Shown one piece after another: positions 46,464 through 58,051 of a DNA stretch of 64,000 bases (positions are counted from its first letter, which is position 1; every line of letters begins with the position of its first letter). This stretch comes from Temnothorax longispinosus (Eukaryota > Arthropoda > Insecta > Hymenoptera > Formicidae), in assembly GCF_030848805.1 (NCBI RefSeq), contig NC_092359.1:17139579-17203578 (forward strand). Direction: 5' to 3'. The notes under the pieces were generated by a model. It did not search any database. It saw only the letters and a list, made by a program, of their open reading frames with translations, and was not told where the DNA came from. The position numbers and the translations under genes were made by a program.

Positions 46464-48793
46464 CAGGGTTGGGAAAGTTACTTTTTAAAAATAACTAGTT
46501 ACAGTTATCGTTACCGAGTCAAAAAAGTAATTAGTTACAGTTACTAGTTACTGATTCTCAAAAGTAACTCGTTACAGTTACAGTTACTTAAAAAGTAACT
46601 ATTAGTTACTTTTTCAGTTACTTTTTTAAAATGTTAAAACAAGATTACAGAATAAAAAGTTTAATTTTAACATGATAATTTTAAACTTAAATTCTTAAAT
46701 AAAATGTATTATATATGAAACTAAAATTATATACAATATATGTATATTATAATATATATATGCATATTATACAGGGTGTCCTATGAGTCCTATGACTCGA
46801 GGTCCGGTGTGTTATTGAAGTCATTTAGAGTTGAAATTGTTTAATAAACATTAAACATATCTCGTAAATGTTCCTAACAGAACCACAACTATTGAAAGTT
46901 AATATGAATATTTGAAAACATTTTCAATCCTTAGACTACTTTCTTTGGGGGCATATGAAGTCAGTAGTTTTATACAGAACAATCTCGCAATAGGGATGAA
47001 CTTGTGAACAGAATTATGGATGCAGCAACGCAAATAAGACATTCTCCTGGCATGGTGGAGCGAGCTATTAGATCACTTTTACCTTTTTGGAAACAGTTTT
47101 TTAGGCTTCCTGGGAGAAGCCGCTGATCAAGGCAGCGACATAGACGCACTTGACATCACCTGCTTTCACTCTCTCTTACGACGACTTGGCTACCAGACCT
47201 GTGTTTTGTCTGTCGAAGAAAGATATATTATTTTCTTCGACAGGAGATCTGTCGGTCTCCTCAACCGACAAATCAGGCTCTTCCACATTACCAATGGTGT
47301 TTGAGTAGCTCATCGGCTGGCAATGCATCGAAAGGAATATCCCTGATTTTGATCTCGGTGAATAGGCTTTTTAGCTAATCCGCTGATTGTTCATTGGCGC
47401 ATTTATATAAGAATGATTACGCTATTTCTTTCTCAGGAATTTCTCATAGAGGTGGGGGAACTAGCGCACTCTCGAAGTTCAAGGATCTGCTGATCAGCTT
47501 TCTGATCACACCCCACTTCACCGACATCTAGCCCTCGTTCTAGAAGGCTATCCTGATTATGCTCTTATCTTAATCGCTTGGGCGCAAGAACATAATCTTC
47601 GATCAGTGACCTTGGGCTTTTTGCCTGGGTGACTGTCCGACAGATTGGAAATATTGTGGCTTAAAAAAAGACACGCTTTTACGTGTCACATGTTGACCAT
47701 ATCTTTCTCTCTTTGTCCTTTGTATCCGAAGAGTAGGACTTTGGGCGTTTTTCAGCCTGTCCTTCTCTCTGCAGCTGCTTTTTATAACAACGTCTGGCAG
47801 TGCTGCTATAGTGAACTCGAGTTTTAGTTAGACCCGATTCCGCAACTGGGGACTCCTCTAGTCGTTCGCTCCCTAGGAAAACCATATATCTTGGAGGACT
47901 TTGTTTGAATTATTTCAATTGTTAAGGCCTCCGCACAATAAAAAATATAAAAACAAGGAACAGATATTAGCGATTAGGACTAAAGAATCAAGAATAAAGT
48001 TGGATGCACGATGAAAAATGCAGGCAACAGAAACAATGAATAACATAAGCAATAGATTTTATTGGAAGCCGTGTATTAATACTACACCAGCTTTATTCCT
48101 GATTCTTATTTCTAATCGCTAATATCTTCTTTGTTCCTTATATTTTTCATTGTTGCGCGGGCCTTATTGTTATTTCTGGAACAAATGGAACTAATTCTAT
48201 TTTTCGTCCCACAAATACCGCGATCGCACGATTTCATCCGGATAGAGTCGCGAATGTCTGGAATTTGGTTCGTATTCCCGAAGGGCACACGATATCCGGG
48301 AGGCACCGTGTGTGACATAACTCCCCTTGCGCCACACAGCAATCGGTATAGTATAGCTTATACCTTGTGTGGGAAATTTCTCTTCGTAGATTGTACTCAC
48401 AATCAGTTACACCTCTGAGTGCGACCTTATACCTTATACCTTTCCACCATTCCAAGATGAGATAAATCCGACACATACACTATAGATCAGAGTACCTATT
48501 CTTATAGGTCTGGGTACCTATTCTTGAAATCGTTTGTTATTAAACAAATTCGTTTTTGGCGCCAATGAATGGCCAGTCAGTTGGCGCCACTAATCAGTGC
48601 GTGTGTAAACTTACCTTAACTATAAAGTAACTGTATTAAAGTAACTTAAATTAGTTACAGTTACCGAAAAAATGTAACTAAGTTACCGTTACAGTTACCA
48701 AAAAGAAAAATGTAACGCAGTTACCAGTAAGTTACCAAAAAAGTAACTTGTAACGGTAACTAGTTACAAGTAACTAGTTACTTCCCAACCCTG
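46464..48793. mobile_element. hAT-type element (2.33 kb), non-autonomous or decayed
   Basis: The ends CAGGGTTGGGAAAGTTAC and (inverted) CAGGGTTGGGAAGTAACTAG carry many subterminal GTAAC/GTTAC repeats, a known hAT signature. An 8-bp duplication GTTTTTTT flanks both ends (46456-46463 and 48794-48801), as expected for hAT. No hAT transposase was recognised; the interior includes mariner-type debris at 46934-47098 and unassigned sequence. Confidence 0.85.
46934..47098 (+). pseudogene. Mariner/IS630-type transposase C-terminal fragment
   Basis: Conceptual reading gives DYFLWGHMKSVVLYRTISQ, then after a frame break RDELVNRIMDAATQIRHSPG and MVERAIRSLLP. DYFLWGHLKS-like motifs mark the third catalytic acid region and C-terminal part of DDE transposases common in insect genomes. 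Only this fragment remains, inside the hAT element. Confidence 0.65.
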
Positions 48794-49048
48794 GTTTTTT
48801 TTTTAATATACATCAGATACCTTCTGACTATAGCGATAATGCATTTGTCATCTTGGATAGCTCTGATGACGAGCCATCGAACGAATAAAAATGGCATTAT
48901 TATAGAAGGTCAAAACTGTTTCCGGCGCGGCGGGGGGTTTAAAGATTATTTAAACTATTTCTTCTTTAATATTACCATAATAATTTAGAAAATTATATAT
49001 AATTGCAGATAACTGGGCCCGGAGAGCCTAAAATGGGAGAAGTTCTTT

Positions 49049-49994
49049 ATGCCCAGTTAGGTGATTTTTGCAAACGCGGCAAAAATTTATCCTTTATTTA
49101 TTCCTTTATCGTGTGAAAATATCTGAATCCGCTATTGCAAGTAAATTCTTCGGACATTTTTCTCTAAAATTTTATTATAATAATACGACTGCAATCTCAC
49201 AAATCAATTTTAATTTAATTATTGTTTGCAATATATATAGCTATTAATAAATATTATTATTATGATACACTTCAAATAGAGAAAAAACTTCAGATATAAA
49301 ATCAATTTAGATATAAAAACAATTCTAAATCAACGACAAAATCTTTTAAAACAATTTTAAAAGAATAACAACACTTCTGCCTCGTGAAATGGATTTCACC
49401 TATAAATTTGTGACACATAACATTTTAGGCTATTTTTTATGGGCTTAACTCAAAATCGAATTTTTTTGAATTGTGACAGTATTTTTCTAGGGTGTGATAT
49501 ATTATTCTCTTGCTTTTTAGCTTTTCAAACATAGCTATTTTGTGAACAATTACGTTGAGTCAGTGGGCGTTATAAGTAATTCTTATTTCACAAAAAAGGA
49601 ATTTATATAGTACAACTTTATACTTACAATAGACTTTACACGATGAAATATAAACTATGTTGTAAATACGCACCGCGATTTGAAGAACTGACAAGAAATT
49701 CTCGGGAACTGTCTCTACAGTTTTCGAGACTTCTCTTTTTACAGGAACCAAAAGAGATCTTATCACTTTTTTGGAAAGCTTTAGTCTAGTCTAAATGATT
49801 CATCCTAAGTACGTGGAACTGAGTACTTGAAATAAGTACGTGGAAGATATGAGAGTATATCATATTCTAAAAATTCTCAATATTATCGCATTTCTAAGGT
49901 AAGTACGTGTACGATGATCACACTATCTTCACAGTACCTCCAAAATGCGTCTGCGTTTGTAATTTTACTGTTTGCCAGGCTATCTGATACACTT
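49049..49994. other. AT-rich intergenic DNA
   Basis: No gene, RNA or inverted-repeat element was recognised. Short frames such as 49560-49766 lack support. Confidence 0.45.
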
Positions 49995-50385
49995 CCCAGG
50001 TAGCACCTATGCGTTTCAAAAACGTTTTACAAATGTTTCTTCGAAACGTTTTATAACGGTTAAAATGTCCACTCGAAAAACGTTAAAGTATACGTTTATT
50101 TTCGGGTTCGGAGAATCTATAATAGATTCTCAAATGTGAAATTTGACCAGAGACAGTACATAAAGTCTTACGGCAAAAATTTGTCACTCGCTGTTCTATC
50201 ATTATTGCAAGCCACATAAAAAATAAATAAATAAATGAATAATAAATATTGAAGTGAAATGAACTTTTAGTGAAGTAAACTAATTATTTAGTCGAAGAGC
50301 TGACGACACTTTTGGCCAAGTGATTTTGTAAAATATCCTGAGTGACCAATTAATTATTATCAATATCCGATAAAATTGAGACTTA

Positions 50386-51275
50386 GGGGAGAGTGGGGGA
50401 ATTGAGAACGGCGGGTAATTGGGAACAGCTAGATAAATAATACATTCCCCCGCACTACACCGTCCCGAACCTATTCAACGGCTGCATGCAGTGCTACTCA
50501 TTGCGTACGCGACAGTGAGAGTGAAAGGACGCACGCGTGCTGTCACGGTAAGTCGAACAATTTTTTTTGTATTTTTGATATAATTTTTGTCGTCTGTTAT
50601 AATGGATGTAAGTATTATATTTTTGAGTTCAAAGACTCCATATTTTGTTACTATCATGCACGCACTATCTGTTTTCAAATCCCACGTAAATTGAAGTTAA
50701 CCAAAAGTGCTGTTGAGAGTGGCGGCTATTTTGATGTATATTGACTACTTCGGGCAATTGGGAACGGCGTCAAGTAGGTAATTGGGAACGTTCCCAATTA
50801 CCCCTTGCGTTCTTAATTACCCATAGTGCTGCTGGTTGATTGTGTAAAAATGTTTAAACTTTACAAATTGTTTCAGATGCCTCGAAATTACGTACGAAAG
50901 ACTGAACCAAAATACCAACTTGAAAATCTTCGCCATGCAATCGAAGATGTTAAAAGTAAAAAGCTCACATTGGGCCAAGCTGCTACCAAATACTCAGTAC
51001 CAAAAACAACATTATTTACGCAACTAAAACAAAACGAATTGAAGACATCAAAAAGAGGTCGGCACGCATAAGGTATCGGGTAAATAGGAACGGCAATGTT
51101 TTTTGTTTTTGTTTATATTTTTATTAAAACGTAAATTTTTAAGAATTTTGTTATGACTACTAAGTACATAGATAATCGAAGTTTATGTAGCAATAAAAGT
51201 TGATTTAGTTTATAACTATTCTCTATTATTTTTTAGCGTTAGAAGTTAAGTGTTCCCAATTCCCCCACTCTCCCC
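50386..51275. mobile_element. pogo-like element nested in the fold-back (890 bp)
   Basis: Terminal inverted repeats GGGGAGAGTGGGGGAATTG (left, followed by A where the right end has G) are flanked by TA on both sides (50384-50385 and 51276-51277), the Tc1/mariner/pogo target duplication. The interior repeats words related to GGTAATTGGGAACG, including a palindrome at about 50792-50816, and carries one exon of a transposase-like gene. Confidence 0.8.
50877..51071 (+). CDS. Truncated pogo/jerky-type transposase N-terminus (HTH_psq), 64 aa
   Basis: MPRNYVRKTEPKYQLENLRH and AIEDVKSKKLTLGQAATKYS followed by VPKTTLF form a pipsqueak-type helix-turn-helix, the DNA-binding start of pogo/CENP-B/jerky-like transposases; the frame ends SKRGRHA then stop. 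The ATG directly follows an acceptor-like TTGTTTCAG, so an untranslated exon upstream is possible. There is no DDE catalytic domain before the element ends about 200 bases later. It could encode only a short DNA-binding peptide, and expression is unknown. Confidence 0.7.
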   Translation: MPRNYVRKTEPKYQLENLRHAIEDVKSKKLTLGQAATKYSVPKTTLFTQLKQNELKTSKRGRHA

Positions 51276-52654
51276 TATACTATGACTTGAAAATCTGTTT
51301 TTATTTTCTCACCTGCGTACTTCTAAACCCCCCAGGTACGGCCAGCCAGGTGTTCGGATTATCGAAAGAGAGTCGTCTACGCAGGTTAAAACGGAAAATC
51401 GTATTTTACGTCGTCAGCTCTTCGACTAAATAATTAGTTTACTTCACTAAAAGTTCATTTCACTTCAATATTTATTATTCATTTATTTATTTATTTTTTA
51501 TGTGGCTTGCAATAATGATAGAACAGCGAGTGACAAATTTTTGCCGTAAGACTTTATGTACTGTCTCTGGTCAAATTTCACATTTGAGAATCTATTATAG
51601 ATTCTCCGAACCCGAAAATAAACGTATACTTTAACGTTTTTCGAGTGGACATTTTAACCGTTATAAAACGTTTCGAAGAAACATTTGTAAAACATTTTTG
51701 AAACGCATAGGTGCTACCTGGGTTATGACCGACGACGTTTCAAATTATTACTCCCTATAAAAATGTTGAGAATCAACACGTTGCGAAAGCTATTGTTTAT
51801 AGTACAGTGCTATTAATTCGATGGCAAGGTTGACATTCGCCAGTAATTATATTATAGTAACATATGTCTTGAATGAGGGAAGAAAATGAAACCGCGGTTA
51901 ATAGTAATATGAATTTATAGGATCAGCCGCTTCTACAGTTTCTATAAAAAGAAAGTTATACACTGTAAAATTCGTAGTATCAAATTATACTCAATTTGGC
52001 ACATACAATTTTGTGATAGACAGCGTATTTATATATCTTATGCGAAAAAATATATATCTCTGATACGCCGCGCTTCTTCCCTTATCTTTTAATTTTATTG
52101 TAATTTTAGTTAGTTGTATGTGTGGATGGAATGTTTCACGAATCCGTCTTCACCACGGAAAGTAATTGCAATCGATAAGCGTTTGTTGTTTTTTTCGACG
52201 TGTGCGAGGACGACGACTTTTTAAATCTGGGAACGGCTTCACTTCATAGTAATTTTTTTTATCAATTAAGAATCCGTACTTATTCTTTTATTCAATGGTT
52301 CCGAGACCCAACCTGCATAAAACTAGGTTTCCCGTCCAGCTAACGAAAATGAAAAAATTGTATAAAATATTCATATAACTGTAAGTTTCAAAAATTATTA
52401 TTTATATTTAATTTTGATAAAAAATATGGAAATACTTTTTGTAAAATCGTTATAACTTTCGAAATTCAGAGCTAAAAATGCAAACAAATTCATAAAAAGG
52501 ATTTTGTAAAAAAAAATTTGCCGCAATACTGATAGTACTTATAATAGTACTGTTAATTGCCTCTTTTGGAATAATAATGTATATATACTTACTTGATGGT
52601 AAGTTTATATTTACTACAAACAGTTTGTAAACCTTCGTATTTTAAATTGACCAA

Positions 52655-52845
52655 AACTCCCAAGCTCCCCAAGCTTGACGACCAATTTCAAATTTAATGT
52701 CTCCTCCGAAAGATAGCCCAGTTTCTCCGCACGAGCCCCACTCGTGCGGGAGGTGCAGTTTGAAATATAAAATTCCCAGGTGGACTCGAACCCGGTTCCT
52801 CCGAGTTACGAGTTTGGCGCTTTACCACAAGACCACACTGCCACC
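52655..52845 (-). mobile_element. tRNA-derived SINE
   Basis: On the minus strand 52845-52773 has the length and layout of a tRNA: a box A-like TGGCAGTGTGG, a perfect box B GGTTCGAGTCC (52792-52782), and an anticodon-loop-like CTCGTAA (Thr, CGT). The anticodon stem is mismatched and a non-tRNA body follows (ending with GGCTATCTTTCGGAGGAGAC and a short tail), so this is a SINE rather than a functional tRNA gene. Confidence 0.7.
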
Positions 52846-53194
52846 CTATAGATACTTCCTGGATATCGTCCATCATTTAAATAATTTTGTAAATAATTGA
52901 TCTAAATTACGTGAAGGTACCATAAAAAATAATTAAATATTTTTATACTTTTTAATTAAAATATCTATATTTGAATAAAAGTAATAGTTATTATATATGT
53001 ACATAAAGAGAATTTGCCTTACTTGCTTTATCACAAGATAACTGATAGATAAAATTTATTAGTTTATCCTAACTATCCTGACTATATTAAATTGTAGATG
53101 TAATGTTCCGTTGCCGCAATATGATTAAATATCGTAGAAAGTGTGGCAAAGCCGCGCGATTATTGTATTCTAGTGTAATTGCTTGTAATCGCGT

Positions 53195-54159
53195 TTAAGG
53201 ATGTATGGGTCGTACAGTCCTTGCTAAAAGTTAAACTTTCAATAAAAGAAGACTTTGCATATATGTCAAACAACTCAAAATTTTTTATATGTTAGAAGGA
53301 ATTACCGTTAACAGTTTGAGTATGATTTTTTGTTATGTAAATAATTAGTATTGTTTAAACAATAAAAAAAATTTTTTGTGGTAAAAAATTTTGAAACTTA
53401 GAATACAATATCAATGATGTATGTTTTACACATAAAAAAAGTTTAAGAAATATCTTAATGGTTTATTTATATTTTATTTATATTTACAGCAAAAATGTCG
53501 ATTCTCTATAAGGGATAATGTTAATTTTATCAACTTTAAACTTAAATAACTCTTAAATAACTTAAAAATTTTACAGAGTATTTTTAATTTATAGAGAAAT
53601 AGGATCGTAACGATATACAATCAATTAGAATCAAAAGCCTTGCGATCCAAGCTTAGGTCTTTGACAGCCTTATATTAGTTACTGTATACATATATGTCTA
53701 TATATATACAACCCTGGCTGAGGTAATATTTTTCGCAATAAATTTTCTTTACAGTTATTAGATATTTAAATCGAGTCGATTTAATTCCGGGGAGGGAAGG
53801 GTTTTTAATTCTAACAATTACTGTGTTTTAAGTCCGACAAATAATCGGCGCGCAGTATGTTGGAAAAATTATATGTATATATATAGACATATATGTATAC
53901 AGTAACTAACATAAGGCTGTCAAAGACCTAAGCTTGGATCGCAAGGCTTTTGATTCTAATTGATTTTTAATTTAATTTAGAAACAATTTACAGCACTTTC
54001 TGAATATATTTGAAATACCTTCAATACATCCTTAATTACAATAACTTTTAAACCAGTAAGAGAATTGTGCTGAAATTTTACACAGACGTAATAATAGAAC
54101 AATCTAAGAAATTTTTAGATTTTTGGTAATGCTTTGAGATGTCACCCATACATCCTTAA
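53195..54159. mobile_element. Inverted-repeat element, TTAAGGATGTATGGGT ends
   Basis: TTAAGGATGTATGGGT at 53195 recurs inverted at 54144-54159, and a related inverted word (AATACATCCTTAATTAC) lies near 54020. Inside, a strong inner palindrome spans 53621-53962, with arms containing AAAAGCCTTGCGATCCAAGC and CTTAGGTCTTTGACAGCC. The arms outside the inner palindrome match poorly, so two elements may be nested. Confidence 0.55.
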
Positions 54160-54184
54160 TTGTAATCAACATTTTGTTTGTTTT

Positions 54185-55466
54185 AGGAAACAAATGTGAG
54201 AGCCACGAAGAAATAACAATGGAGAAAGAAAAGAAAAGGAGAAGCCGAGGAGGCGGCCAGGGATAACAGATAAGGTGAGTTACTAATGGAAATAGTTGTT
54301 TATTTGCGCAGTATATCGAATGTTTAATACATTGTGTAATAAATAATATATTTTTTTAACGGCCTTTTAGTAATTTGATTGTATATCTCATATTATACGG
54401 TCGTATTCCATTTAATTATTTCACTTATTTAATTAAAATATTTCTAAATATATAAAATTAATAATAGTTTAAATTACATCAGGATTATAATATATATTAG
54501 AATATTTATTTTAGACATTATTTTTACTTGAATATTTTCGCATGTTACAGATAAATCTTGTACACTCCTCTGTTGTGTGATATAAGTAAAAGGGCTCAGA
54601 TGGAAAAACCCGAGAGGAGGATGAGGAAGCCTAGGAGAGGCATCGGGCACTAGCGGACCAACTTTGCGGTAAATATTAATTTTTATTTTGCGTCAGAGTA
54701 ATTTTTGTCCTGTTTATTCTTGAGTCGTTTTATTTCACCATGATTTAGATGTATAATAATTAAAGAAAAACACAAGAACAAATTTTTATAAAATTTAAGT
54801 TACTCTTCTTTTTTTTTAATTATATATTATATATCTAAAAATCTAAATCATGGTGAAATGAAATTAATATCTAATTGAATTTAAATAAATATTTAATTGA
54901 ATGATTAATAAGAAGTTCTTCGACACGTAAGAATTATTTAATCAAATTGCTTATTTTTATGCTTCAGAAGATAAATGCGGAAAATGTCGCATCGCGGGAA
55001 TCCAAATTAATAACCCGAGAGGACAGCCTGAGAGGAGAAGGAGGCCTAGGAGAGGCATCGGGCACCAGCGAAACAACATTGTAGTAAATATGACTTTTTA
55101 TTTTGTGTAAAAATAATTTCATTTTTTGCTTATACTTGAGTCGTTTTATTTCATCATAATTTTGAAATAATAATTAGAAAGAAAGAATCAATAAGTAATT
55201 TGAAATTTTATAACAGTTTATTTTTCTAAAGATGTTTTTTGGAAAATGTATAATTATTTAAATAAATGTCTAACAATAAGTGAATAATGAATAAAAAGTT
55301 TGATGCGCGCGTAAGAATTATTTAATGACAAATTATTTATTTATATGCTTCAGGAGATAACGAAGCGGAAAGTCGAGGGAATCTAAACTAACAACCCGAG
55401 AGGACAGCCTGAGAGGAGGAGAAGGCCTGGGGAGAGGCATCGGTCACCAGCGGAACAACTTTGCGG
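54185..55466 (+). repeat. Exon-like tandem repeats, possible non-coding transcript
   Basis: Three diverged units about 380-405 bases apart share a purine-rich block (CCCGAGAGGA ... GCCTAGGAGAGGCATCGG ... CAACTTTGCGG). Each block begins after an AG acceptor-like site (54550, 54967, 55353) and the first two end at GTAAAT donor-like sites (54669, 55083); the third has GCAAAT. A related upstream block (54185-54273) ends at a good GTGAGT donor. Stops occur in all frames at the start of the third unit, so a protein is unlikely. It may be a duplicated-exon lncRNA or simply a tandem repeat. Confidence 0.4.
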
Positions 55467-55469
55467 CAA

Positions 55470-56172
55470 ATATTATTTTTACATTCTACCTGACTTTGAT
55501 TATCTATTGTATCTCACCAACAAAAGATTTTTCTTTACTTTTCATTCTAACTCACAATACAGTACAGATAGGAATTCCATTCGCAACTGGTAAAAGTTGC
55601 CCATTAAAGCAGTTGGTTTTTAAGGAACTTCTATAAAGGTGTTTTTTTTTTGTTTATTAACAGTAAAATATGTCATGTAAAACGTAGAATTGTACGATAA
55701 AAATAGAAAATTAAATATTTTTTAACAAACCGCGATTAAGGAAAGTAATGTTGTTCTCTGAAAATTGTTCGAGATAGACGATCGTGATTAACAAGGCGTT
55801 AAATATTTATAATTTCAATTCGAGGATAATACGAGCCTCGAGCACGATAAACTGACGGAGTAAACAGTAATTGTTTACTCAGTTCATATCAATGATCAAG
55901 AAAAAGATTACTTCTTCACTCAAAGTTATAATTCATAAATAATTTTATAATGCGGTATTATTGTTTAGTTTCTTAAAAGAATGTATATCTGTTTATATAC
56001 AATACAAATTGAACGTTAGTCAAGATAACTTTTACAAGCTATTTCTTCAGCTCCATTAGATGATAATATCTGAATTGTCATATTATGATATTTACTATAG
56101 CTACGTCGATTAATTAGGAAAATTCGGGTGTGACACGCATCAGGAGATCCATTAGATTATAATTATGAGCAG
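55470..56172. other. Intergenic DNA downstream of chemosensory protein 2
   Basis: AT-rich DNA with no recognised gene. It includes the presumed 3' UTR of the minus-strand CSP2 gene near 56173. Confidence 0.4.
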
Positions 56173-57330
56173 TTATTGATCAGCGTACTTCTTCTTTAAA
56201 TCGTTTATAGTCTTCTCAACTATTAGCCGCCACTTTTTGGGTTCATTCGTTACGAACCAATCGGTTACTAGGTTCATATTTTCTATTTGCTTTTGAGTAC
56301 ATCTCCTGCATTTAGTTTGGTAAGCTTCGCTGAATATCGCTGAAAACAAGAGAATATTTTGGTCTTTTATATTTATTAATTCTAGTCACAGTAATCGATT
56401 TCGCTCCTGATTAGTAAATGAATATCTATCTAATCTATAAATACGGTGAAATTAAAGCATAAAATACATTCAGAAAGGTGATATCCTTCAAGAATATGCT
56501 TTGTACATATAGTACCGGTTAAAAGTATTGCATCACTTATTGGAACACGAAGTCGTTATTTTAATAAGAAAGGACGTACTTAATTAATGTTAAAAAATTT
56601 TATTTTAGTACTGTTATTTTCTGCTTTAATAGAAGAATATTTAACGAAAAAACAAAGATCTTGATGATTTAATTGATGTTGAATATTCCTATCAAAGCAT
56701 AAAACAACAGTATTAAAATAAAATTTTATAACATTTATTTATCATAATGATTTAATTGCGTTGTTTCATATTATCGTCAACGACAATTAAAGTTAAATTA
56801 AACCTTCGTCTTCTCGAATGTTTAACGTATGTCGTCGTTGTTTCAACACTCTTTTCAATTTTCAAAAATTATATATACTTATAGTTGAGCGACAAATTAA
56901 AATTTTGCTAAGATAAAATCTGAGAGTAATTGGGAAATATTAAGTACTTTGTTATTTGTTTTCTCTTCTAATGCTCAGCTTCGTAAAAAAAAACCTTACT
57001 TGAAGTTATAGACTTTTTGAGAACTATAGATATTTTAACGTTACCATTAATAAAAAAAATTATTTCGTGTTGATCAAAGAAGAATCCGTCGCAAGAAGAA
57101 ATAATTCGGTAAGGGTAATATATAGCTATACCTGTTAATCTCTGCTGTGCTAATGTCGTGCACGGTGCTAATTCCATAAAACATTTGTAATAGTCTTCTC
57201 GCAGAGTGTCGTTTTGGAGAAGAGCTCGCACATCGAGATGATCATATCGATTAGGATAAAGCTTTTCTGCGAGAACGCATATCAGTGCGTTCGTGGCAAT
57301 AATTAACACGATGTAGCTTAGCCGAGCCAT
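56173..57330 (-). CDS. Chemosensory protein 2 (OS-D/CSP family), 121 aa
   Basis: Coding exons 57330-57132 and 56339-56173 join at phase 1 (ACAG|GTATAG donor, TTTTCAG acceptor) to give 121 residues. The signal peptide MARLSYIVLIIATNALICVL is closely related to that of the CSP near 30 kb, and the coding part of exon 1 has the same length (199 bases). Four cysteines are present but the middle spacing is one residue longer than the norm: C50-x6-C57-x19-C77-x2-C80, from TTLAQQRLT in place of TEEQRLMS. WFVTNEPKKWRLI matches the conserved CSP tryptophan region. The acceptor-like TCTAG and following TGTCTCAAG upstream of the ATG match CSP1, implying the same 5' UTR intron. It is a secreted ligand carrier by family. 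The GTG at 57339 is not taken as a start. Confidence 0.92.
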
Positions 57331-57359
57331 TGGTTTCACAGTTGCGATACTTGAGACAC

Positions 57360-58047
57360 TAGATTGTCAATGCATCGCCAATACATTTATATAAATCTTC
57401 CTTGATAAAAAAAATATTTTATAACATAAGATATATATATATATATATGCAAGATATATGATCGAAAGAAAAGGTTGACCATTAATCTTGGTTGAAGATT
57501 AAAAATATGCGCATGCATATTTATTAACATTTTAATTAGTGTTTTCCAGAATCTAGGATTAATAGGCAGTATAAATCAAGTTTATTGTATTGTAATTAGG
57601 TATTTCTTACGCAGAAAAAATGTGACTGATAACTTTAGATTCCGCGCTAAAATGTTAAAAAAATGCGGTGCATAATTTTTACATCGTGTTTATCTGCGCG
57701 AAGAATCATCTTATTGCGCAGATCAGACGTATAATTATTGCCTGTCATGGTTCCCGTCATCTCATCCGTTCTATACAGGATGAGTCAGGAAAGGGAAGTA
57801 TTTTGGGAGGTGATAGTATGGGTCATTATAAAAAAAGATGTTTATCTGAACATGGTCTCAATATGTTTTTTGATTCACAATAATACCTCAAATCACTATT
57901 ATAAGGCAATTTTTGGCGTGACTCTCGTATAAGCAACCAAGGGTACCAAACTGCACCAGAACCAATAGCAGCCACGGATAGCAACTTTGGTATATGTACC
58001 AAACCATACCAAACGATCGCCAAAATCGCCTATAGACTGCAAATTAT
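57360..58047. other. Intergenic DNA upstream of chemosensory protein 2
   Basis: Contains a TA run near 57429-57447 and a TATAAAT-like word on the minus strand near 57385, which could be a promoter only if CSP2 lacks the 5' intron seen in CSP1. A fragment around 57740-57850 has an open frame in two registers but no recognised family. Confidence 0.35.
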
Positions 58048-58051
58048 TTAA

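Larger units (their letters stand above)
44494..49048. mobile_element. Outer fold-back element, heavily interrupted
   Basis: About 270 bases at 44494-44765 recur inverted at 48806-49048 with moderate divergence; shared words include GTTCGATGGCTC(A/G)TCATCAGAGCT and AAACCCCC. Between the arms lie a piggyBac-like element, palindromic elements and a hAT element, each with its own boundaries, so the outer structure is the oldest. No coding sequence of its own was recognised. Confidence 0.55.
49995..51722. mobile_element. Large fold-back element with near-identical 313-bp arms
   Basis: The left arm 49995-50307 begins CCCAGGTAGCACCTATGCGT and ends GAGCTGACGAC. The right arm 51410-51722 is its reverse complement; reading base by base I find one difference, inside the first 35 bases. 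Such identity implies recent activity or arm homogenisation. The space between the arms is mostly filled by a separate pogo-like element. No transposase of its own is visible. The CCCAG terminus recalls the CCCAGATAAC palindromes elsewhere in the window. Confidence 0.85.

Noticed and set aside
47645..48476. Overlapping frames inside the hAT element as genes
   Set aside because: Mutually overlapping on both strands, short, without domains; interior transposon sequence.
52773..52845. A functional tRNA-Thr gene on the minus strand
   Set aside because: Box B is perfect, but the anticodon stem is mismatched and the sequence continues directly into a non-tRNA body, so it fits a SINE.
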